Source: Dehalococcoidales bacterium (lineage in GTDB: Bacteria; Chloroflexota; Dehalococcoidia; Dehalococcoidales; Fen-1064). From it: a DNA stretch of 11,351 nucleotides. The notes below the pieces were generated by a model. The model made no database searches and was not told the DNA's origin. It was given only the letters and a program-made list of their open reading frames with translations. Positions 6,394-11,351 of this stretch are shown piece by piece. The first letter of the stretch is position 1. Every line of letters begins with the position of its first letter. The stretch is taken from NCBI GenBank assembly GCA_028712845.1, contig JAQTPO010000061.1, positions 1-11,351 of the forward strand. The letters run 5' to 3'. Made by a program: the position numbers and the translations under genes.

Positions 6394-7437
6394 ATGAAAA
6401 TTGCGGTAGCAATGAGCGGTGGTGTGGATTCTTCCGTAACTGCCGCTCTCCTGAAAAAAGAAGGACACGAAGTCATCGGGTTGACGATGCTGGTGACGGC
6501 ATCGGAAGAAGCGGCTAATGCCGCCGCTGAAGCAACCCGGGCACTGGGCATACCGCACTACATATTTGATTTCAGCGCCACTTTTTCAGAGCAGATAATT
6601 TCTGATTTTTGCCGGCAGTACAGCCTCGGCATGACCCCGAACCCTTGTGTATGCTGTAACCGCCTGATAAAATTCGGTGTTTTGCTGGAAAAAGCAAAGG
6701 AGCTTGGTGCTGAGACGATGGCAACCGGACATTATGCCCGCATTGCAAAGCGCGCCGCCGACGGTGGTAGATTTCTGCTCAAGAAAGGCATCGACCGTAA
6801 GCGCGACCAATCATATTTTCTCTACAAACTGACGCAGTCCCAGCTTGTCGCCGTTATCTTTCCCCTGGGAATACTGACCAAGGATAAAGTGCGGGAAATA
6901 GCATCAGAAATGAAGTTACCTACGGCAGACCGGCAGGAAAGCAGGGAGATTTGCTTTATCCCCGATAACGATTACCCGCGTTTTGTCCGTGAACAGCTCA
7001 CTTCGGAAATTAAACCGGGTCAAGTAGTGGATAAACAGGGCAATGTGATGGGAAAACACAACGGCGTCATCGATTATACCATCGGGCAAAGAAAGGGTCT
7101 GGGCATTTCGTCAAAAGAACCGCTTTATGTGGTGGATATAGATTGTCAAAACAACGCTGTAATTGTCGGGGGAAAGCGGGATGTCTATGCCAGCGAGTTC
7201 ATTGCCGGTGACCTGAACTGGCTCGCATTTGAAAAATTAGCCTCGCCAATAACATTGAAAGCCAGAATCCGCTACCTCCATACCGAGGCAGAGGCACTTA
7301 TTGCCCCGATAGATGATGATAAAGTCGGTGTAAAATTCGCTGAGCCGCAGATGGCAATCACGCCCGGACAGGCGGCGGTTTTCTATAATGGAGATATAGT
7401 GGTCGGTGGCGGGACAATTGAGCGTGTGCTACACTGA
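6394..7437 (+). CDS. mnmA: tRNA-specific 2-thiouridylase MnmA
   Basis: MnmA thiolates uridine 34 in the tRNAs for Lys, Glu and Gln, using ATP to activate the base and a persulfide sulfur. The N-terminal PP-loop AMSGGVDSS (6-14) binds ATP. The cysteine pair of the E. coli enzyme (Cys102 and Cys199) corresponds to Cys88, in NPCVCCN, and Cys187, in SREICFI. GIDRKRDQSYFLY (132-144) and DYTIGQRKGLGIS are standard MnmA motifs, the latter opening the C-terminal tRNA-binding barrels. At 347 residues it is slightly short but complete. Two extra cysteines (85 and 87) make a C-x-C-C cluster beside the catalytic Cys88. AGGG at 6380-6383 lies about 10 bases before the ATG. The spacing (5 bases after UPF0280, 20 before the MOSC gene) indicates an operon. 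The usual sulfur donor IscS is not in the window. Confidence 0.97.
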   Translation: MKIAVAMSGGVDSSVTAALLKKEGHEVIGLTMLVTASEEAANAAAEATRALGIPHYIFDFSATFSEQIISDFCRQYSLGMTPNPCVCCNRLIKFGVLLEKAKELGAETMATGHYARIAKRAADGGRFLLKKGIDRKRDQSYFLYKLTQSQLVAVIFPLGILTKDKVREIASEMKLPTADRQESREICFIPDNDYPRFVREQLTSEIKPGQVVDKQGNVMGKHNGVIDYTIGQRKGLGISSKEPLYVVDIDCQNNAVIVGGKRDVYASEFIAGDLNWLAFEKLASPITLKARIRYLHTEAEALIAPIDDDKVGVKFAEPQMAITPGQAAVFYNGDIVVGGGTIERVLH

Positions 7438-7457
7438 TTAACAAGGGGTAAGTCCGG

Positions 7458-7901
7458 ATGAAAAGCGGAAAAGTAATTGCCGTGTGCCGCAGCGATAAGA
7501 AAGGCACCAGCAAGGATATTATCCCGGCAGGGCAGTTCTGTGAAGGCTTCGGGATGGTAAGTGACGCCCATGCCGATTTTGCGACCAATCGTCAGGTCAG
7601 CCTGCTGGCGACGGAAAGCATTGCGAAAATGCGTAAACTCGGTTTAGATGTGGGACCCGGCGCTTTTGCGGAAAATCTCACTACCGAAGGAATTGATATC
7701 GCCTCTCTGTCGATTGGCACGAAGGTAACAGTCGGTAAAGAAGTGGTTCTGGAAATCTCCCAGATCGGCAAAGAATGCCACGCCGGCTGCGCCATTTTCC
7801 GCCAGGTGGGCAGGTGTATTATGCCTAAAGAGGGTGTTTTTGCCCGTGTGGTTAAGGGCGGTACAATTGCCGCAGACGACGAAATCAAGGTGACTGGTTG
7901 A
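7458..7901 (+). CDS. MOSC-domain protein
   Basis: This 147-residue protein consists of one MOSC (molybdenum cofactor sulfurase C-terminal) domain, a beta-barrel fold thought to bind molybdenum cofactor or carry sulfur. Visible hallmarks are GMVSDAHAD (32-40), RQVSLLA (45-51), GPGAFAENLTTEGID (66-80), and a cysteine segment GKECHAGC with Cys107 and Cys111, followed by Cys120 in GRCIMPKEGVF. Cys107 or Cys111 is the likely conserved MOSC cysteine. It is soluble, without signal peptide or a second domain such as MoaB or MoaC. AGGGG (7444-7448) sits 9 bases before the ATG. Its position four bases before fdhD supports a role in maturing molybdenum or tungsten enzymes, alongside a sulfur relay. The precise reaction of stand-alone MOSC proteins is poorly known. 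Confidence 0.88.
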   Translation: MKSGKVIAVCRSDKKGTSKDIIPAGQFCEGFGMVSDAHADFATNRQVSLLATESIAKMRKLGLDVGPGAFAENLTTEGIDIASLSIGTKVTVGKEVVLEISQIGKECHAGCAIFRQVGRCIMPKEGVFARVVKGGTIAADDEIKVTG

Positions 7902-7905
7902 GCCG

Positions 7906-8694
7906 ATGATTAAGAAGCTACCCATATTGCGCATCAATGAAGGTAAAGCCAGTGAAGTGGAGGACACGGTCGTCGCCGAGCACTCTGCCACCATCTTTTT
8001 GAATAATCAGCAGGTGGTCACGGTGCTCTGTTCGCCGGTAAAGCTGGACTATCTGGCAATCGGTTTTCTGCTGAGCGAAGGCTTGATAAAAACTAAAGAA
8101 GATGTTTTGAAGACGTCCGTCAGCGGTGACGAAAGCAAGAGTCAGGTTTATGTAGAAGCGAAGGCTGGCGGTAAAATACGGAATATCGATACTCCGCAAA
8201 TGGTAATTGCCTCCAGCGGCGGGAAATTCATTCCCTCCGGAGTGAGTTATGAAGGTATCGAGCAGAAGATAACCTCTAAAATCAAAATTACCCCAGCGGA
8301 AATCATCGCCCTGATGGAGAAATTCCACCGGCGTTCACCTGTTTTCACAGCGACAGGCGGGGTGCACAGCGTTGCCCTGTGCGATAATGAGAATGTGCTG
8401 GCATTCAGCGATGACATCGGCAGGCACAATACGATGGATAGGCTGTTCGGGGAGTGCCTGATGAAAGGCATCTCTGCTGGTGACCATATCGTGATTACCA
8501 GCGGGCGGGTGTCTTCGGAGATTATGAGCAAAGTCGCCAGAAGAAGTGTGCCCATAATAATGTCGGTCTCGGCTCCCACGGATGTGGCAGTAGAACTGGC
8601 AGACAGGCTTAGCATCACCCTGATTGGTTTTGTGCGCGGTAATAAGATGAATGTTTATACCCACAATTGGAGAGTAGTTTTACATGACAGTTAA
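7906..8694 (+). CDS. fdhD: FdhD-family formate dehydrogenase accessory protein lacking the catalytic CxxC
   Basis: FdhD passes sulfur from IscS to the bis-MGD molybdenum cofactor of formate dehydrogenase. Family motifs are clear: LLSEGLI (55-61), ATGGVHSVAL (149-158), DDIGRHNTMDRL (169-180), and the long signature TSGRVSSEIMSKVARRSVPI (198-217) followed by VSAPTDVAVELA (221-232). Length (262) is normal. In E. coli FdhD the sulfur-carrying cysteines are Cys121 and Cys124 in a CGVCG loop. Here the equivalent loop reads ASSGGKFIPSG (102-112), with serines and glycines. The only cysteines are at 42, 159 and 184, none in a CxxC. The fold and cofactor site may be kept while the usual transfer route is lost or altered. 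Its stop overlaps nadA by 11 bases, and no strong ribosome-binding site precedes the ATG, suggesting coupling to the MOSC gene. Confidence 0.9.
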   Translation: MIKKLPILRINEGKASEVEDTVVAEHSATIFLNNQQVVTVLCSPVKLDYLAIGFLLSEGLIKTKEDVLKTSVSGDESKSQVYVEAKAGGKIRNIDTPQMVIASSGGKFIPSGVSYEGIEQKITSKIKITPAEIIALMEKFHRRSPVFTATGGVHSVALCDNENVLAFSDDIGRHNTMDRLFGECLMKGISAGDHIVITSGRVSSEIMSKVARRSVPIIMSVSAPTDVAVELADRLSITLIGFVRGNKMNVYTHNWRVVLHDS

Positions 8695-9598
8695 AGATAC
8701 CGAAATCATCAGTGAGATTATGCGATTGAAGAAGCAGAGAAATGCCGTGATTCTGGTGCATAATTACCAGCGGTCCGAAGTCCAGGATATTGCCGATTTT
8801 GTGGGGGATTCGCTGGAATTGAGCCAGAAGGCGGCAAAGACCACTGCCGAGGTCATTGTCTTCTGCGGAGTACATTTTATGGCAGAGACAGCATACATCA
8901 TCAACCCTAAAAGAACAATATTACTGCCGGATATCGAGTCCGGTTGTCCGATGGCGGATATGATTACGGTGGAAAACCTGATTGCCAAAAAGAAAGAACT
9001 GAAAGGCGCAACGGTAGTCTGCTACGTGAATTCCAGTGCCGCCGTCAAGGCTGAATCGGACATATGCTGTACTTCAGCGAATGCGGTCAGGGTAGTGCAG
9101 AGCCTGGGCAAGCAGGAGATTTTATTTGTCCCCGACCAGTACCTGGGAGAGTGGGTGGCGGAAAAGACAGGGCGTAAAATGCACCTCTGGCGCGGTTTCT
9201 GCCCAACCCATATGAAAATCTTGCGGGAGGATATTCTGAGGCTGAAGAAAGAGCATCCGCAGGCGATGGTACTGGTTCATCCCGAATGCCGTTCAGAGGC
9301 GAAAGCCGTTGCGGATGAGGTGCTCAGCACCGGCGGGATGATGCGTTATGCCCGCGAAAGTACTGTGCAAGAGATGATTATCGGCACGGAAACAGGTATT
9401 ATCCATCGACTTCAGAAAGAAAACCCCGACAAGGTATTTATCCCGGTGACGGAAAAAGCCGTTTGTCCCAATATGAAGCGTATCACGCCGGAAAAAGTGC
9501 TCCGGTCGCTTCAGGATATGAAACACCACATTACAGTGCCTGAAAACATCAGAGTCAGGGCGCTATCTGCCGTGGAGCGCATGCTGGCAATCGGGTAA
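8684..9598 (+). CDS. nadA: Quinolinate synthase A
   Basis: NadA condenses iminoaspartate with dihydroxyacetone phosphate to quinolinate, the NAD precursor, using an oxygen-sensitive [4Fe-4S] cluster. At 304 residues it matches the compact form known from Thermotoga and Pyrococcus. The likely cluster ligands are Cys88 (SGCPMAD), Cys173 (GFCPTH) and Cys261 (CPNMKRIT), with spacings near those of the structural homologues. Substrate-site motifs include HNYQ (26-29), GDSLELS (41-47), CYVNSSA (113-119), VPDQYLG (149-155), VHPEC (198-202) and GTETGI (234-239). The ATG lies inside the end of fdhD with GGAG (8669-8672) 11 bases upstream, so the two genes are coupled. The partners NadB (or aspartate dehydrogenase) and NadC are not in the window. 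Placement after fdhD may reflect a common dependence on sulfur and Fe-S supply. Confidence 0.97.
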   Translation: MTVKDTEIISEIMRLKKQRNAVILVHNYQRSEVQDIADFVGDSLELSQKAAKTTAEVIVFCGVHFMAETAYIINPKRTILLPDIESGCPMADMITVENLIAKKKELKGATVVCYVNSSAAVKAESDICCTSANAVRVVQSLGKQEILFVPDQYLGEWVAEKTGRKMHLWRGFCPTHMKILREDILRLKKEHPQAMVLVHPECRSEAKAVADEVLSTGGMMRYARESTVQEMIIGTETGIIHRLQKENPDKVFIPVTEKAVCPNMKRITPEKVLRSLQDMKHHITVPENIRVRALSAVERMLAIG

Positions 9599-9654
9599 TG
9601 TTATTCTTGATTTGAAGTGGGTTGATAGAGAGACAGATAAGAGCGTGCAGCACT

Positions 9655-11013
9655 ATGAGTAAAGATTTCAGTTCCGATCCTGACGCGGAGAAAGCCCCTG
9701 CCGTTCCTGTCCCGGTTGATGTTCATTCCGAGTCCATAGAGAAAGTTTCAGCGTTTGCGTCACTGCGCATTCCGAACTTCCGTTTGCTGCTGGGAGGAAG
9801 TGTCCTCGCGAATGCAGCCATGTGGATTCAGCAGGTAACATTAAGCTGGCTTGTTTATGATATGACAGGCTCAGGCACAATACTGGGGTCGATTAATCTG
9901 GTCAGGGCAGCGGCTTCCGTGCTCATAATACCGTTTGCCGGACTGCTGGTGGACCGTCTCAACCGCCGTAAGCTGATAACCATCGAGAACAGCATCTTGT
10001 TTGCGGTTACTTTTTCCGTGGGGCTCACGCTGCTCCTTGGACATGAAAATATAGCGTACCTCTTTATCTTCGCCTGTATAGGCGGTACGGTACAAACCGT
10101 TGACATGACCCTGCGACAGGTCCTTATCTTTGACCTGGTGCCCCGTTCTCGTGCTCCAAATGCCGTGGCGCTTATCCAAACAGGATGGAGCCTGATGCGT
10201 GTGCTCGGTCCATCAATAGGGGGCTTCTTTATCCTCTGGTTCGGTGCCGGAGGTAACTTTCTCATACAGTCCGGCATCTATGTGCTCGTCGCTATTACCA
10301 TTTTACAAATTAAATTTCCGGCACGGAAATCGGTTGACGCAGTTCAAAGTTCTCCGCTGCAAAATATCAAAGACGGTATGCAGTTCATAGCAAAAGAGCA
10401 TAACACCCGGACGTTTATGATGATGGGAATTATAATGCCGCTCCTCACGATTCCGATATTCTCAATCCTGCCGCCAATCTACGCCGTGCAGGTCTTCGGA
10501 GATGATTCCGGCAGGGTATTGGGATTTCTGATGGCAGCCGTGGGCGTCGGCGGTATTATCGGCGGGGTTGTTGCTGCCTCTCTGGGGCGGTTTGAGCACC
10601 GGGGACGACTGCAACTGGCGGCACTTTTTCTGCTCAGCATTTCGCTGATAGCTTTCGCCTTCAGTTCAAACCTGCCGCTGGCTTTATTCTGTCTGGTACT
10701 GGCGGGATTCTTCGAATTGATTTTCCTCTCTACCAACCAGACCCTGCTACAGCTTTCTATACCGGACCATTTACGGGGCAGGGTAACCGCCGTTGTCAAT
10801 TTAAGTATGGCGCTTACTCCCGTGGGTGGTTTATTGGCAGGGGTTGGCTCCGACTTATTCGGGGGACCTAAAATAATAACCATTATCCTTGCCGGTATTG
10901 CCGCAGGAATAGCTGTTCTTGTTTCCCTGTTCTCGCCAACGGTTCGTAACTACCGGTTGAGCCAGGGTATGGCGGCAAATGCGCCGAAGGCAACCAAAGA
11001 ATCCGGCAAATAG
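9655..11013 (+). CDS. Major facilitator superfamily exporter (EntS/MFS_3-like)
   Basis: This inner-membrane transporter of 452 residues appears to have about 12 hydrophobic helices in two halves, beginning near residue 45 and ending near 427, with hydrophilic tails. The loop DRLNRRK (100-106), after helix 2, is the MFS motif A region. The phrase IPDHLRGRVTAVVNLSMALTPVGGLLAG (369-396) is typical of the EntS-like MFS_3 group, whose known members export enterobactin and other small molecules by proton antiport. The substrate here cannot be read from sequence. The N-terminal tail is Pro- and Asp-rich. I prefer ATG at 9655; an in-frame TTG at 9622 would add 11 residues (MIERQIRACST), and neither has a strong ribosome-binding site. 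The 56-base gap from nadA contains no visible terminator, so read-through is possible, but a functional link is not evident. Confidence 0.9.
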   Translation: MSKDFSSDPDAEKAPAVPVPVDVHSESIEKVSAFASLRIPNFRLLLGGSVLANAAMWIQQVTLSWLVYDMTGSGTILGSINLVRAAASVLIIPFAGLLVDRLNRRKLITIENSILFAVTFSVGLTLLLGHENIAYLFIFACIGGTVQTVDMTLRQVLIFDLVPRSRAPNAVALIQTGWSLMRVLGPSIGGFFILWFGAGGNFLIQSGIYVLVAITILQIKFPARKSVDAVQSSPLQNIKDGMQFIAKEHNTRTFMMMGIIMPLLTIPIFSILPPIYAVQVFGDDSGRVLGFLMAAVGVGGIIGGVVAASLGRFEHRGRLQLAALFLLSISLIAFAFSSNLPLALFCLVLAGFFELIFLSTNQTLLQLSIPDHLRGRVTAVVNLSMALTPVGGLLAGVGSDLFGGPKIITIILAGIAAGIAVLVSLFSPTVRNYRLSQGMAANAPKATKESGK

Positions 11014-11047
11014 CGGACTACAAACAATAGCTCCCTTCAACACAGTG

Positions 11048-11351
11048 CTATCTACTGCCTGTTGTACATCCAATCGTTAATCCCGATGTTCGTTCAATGG
11101 TGACTAAATTCTGCTTCAACTGGTTGATTTTTTGAGCGAAGGGCGTATCTTCGGGAATCGGCTTGTTGTTGTCCAGTAAATCTTTGACTGAGACTTCGGG
11201 GTGCTGTTCCTCAAACTTTGCCAGCTCCTCATTGAACGATGATAGCTCATCGGCGTCTTTCGTTGAGATTATCTTCCCGTCAAGCGTGAAGTTGAACTGA
11301 AAGTCTTTCGGGGTTGCCGTCACTTTGAGGCGTAGGGACTCAAGGAAGCCT
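11048..11351 (-). CDS. 3' part of a hypothetical protein, cut by the window edge
   Basis: A minus-strand frame is open from the right edge to a stop at 11048-11050, giving about 100 C-terminal residues. A GTG at 11323 could start a 91-residue protein. However, the preceding codons (GFLESLRLK) read on smoothly, so the true start probably lies outside the window. The protein is hydrophilic and rich in Glu, Asp, Lys and Gln, with two likely helical stretches (ELSSFNEELAKFEEQHPEVS; AQKINQLKQNLVTIERTSG) and a motif KDFQFNFTLDGKIIS that looks like beta strands. No transmembrane segment, metal site or known family is recognised. It converges on the MFS gene with a 34-base gap and no obvious shared terminator. 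The sustained frame and balanced composition favour a real gene. Confidence 0.6.
   Translation of the reverse strand, partial: GFLESLRLKVTATPKDFQFNFTLDGKIISTKDADELSSFNEELAKFEEQHPEVSVKDLLDNNKPIPEDTPFAQKINQLKQNLVTIERTSGLTIGCTTGSR

Noticed and set aside
11026..11052. Possible bidirectional terminator between the convergent genes (ATAGC and GCTAT arms)
   Set aside because: The stem is only about 5 bp, AT-rich, with a loop of some 15 bases and no T-run. It is too weak to call.
1..11351. CRISPR arrays, tRNA or rRNA genes, transposases, toxin-antitoxin or phage-defence genes
   Set aside because: No regularly spaced repeats, cloverleaf-like segments, or recognisable proteins of these kinds were seen on either strand.

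Overview
This 11.35-kb window is a gene-dense bacterial chromosome segment. Almost all of it is ordinary metabolic and housekeeping coding sequence on the plus strand. The gene set (UvrB, an IscR-like Rrf2 regulator with CysK and CysE, a UPF0280 protein, MnmA, a MOSC protein, FdhD, NadA, an MFS exporter) suggests an anaerobe rich in iron-sulfur and molybdenum enzymes. The protein wording and an intergenic repeat opening with TGTCATGCTGAGCG remind me of Dehalococcoidia (Chloroflexota). That placement is a judgement from memory, not a computed result.

Layout. From 27 to 581 lies a flavodoxin-fold NAD(P)H-dependent oxidoreductase. From 645 to 2651 is uvrB, whose ribosome-binding site may be masked by a leader hairpin. 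A 48-residue basic protein overlaps its 3' end. From 2785 to 3440 is an AT-richer, disturbed stretch. It holds an apparently truncated membrane HEGGH metalloprotease, a minus-strand ORF of foreign-looking codon use, and a strong GC hairpin. A near-consensus promoter followed by a 25-bp inverted repeat then drives an Rrf2 regulator, cysK and cysE (3454-5492), a cysteine-synthesis operon. A roughly 100-bp repeat with imperfect inverted ends fills the gap to the next block. From 5642 to 9598 five tightly packed genes follow: UPF0280, mnmA, MOSC, fdhD and nadA. An MFS exporter follows them. A convergent minus-strand gene of unknown function runs off the right edge.

How the genes fit together. CysE and CysK make cysteine, the sulfur source for Fe-S clusters, tRNA thiolation (MnmA) and molybdenum-cofactor sulfuration (FdhD, and perhaps the MOSC protein). 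NadA is itself a [4Fe-4S] enzyme. The regulator carries a three-cysteine motif suited to a [2Fe-2S] cluster, so sulfur supply could be tied to cluster demand.

The most unusual observation is that the FdhD protein lacks the cysteine pair known to carry sulfur in Escherichia coli FdhD, although the rest of the family signature is intact. I saw no CRISPR array, tRNA, rRNA, transposase or convincing multi-gene novel system. The other points of interest are candidate regulatory sites, the decayed island and the repeat element.
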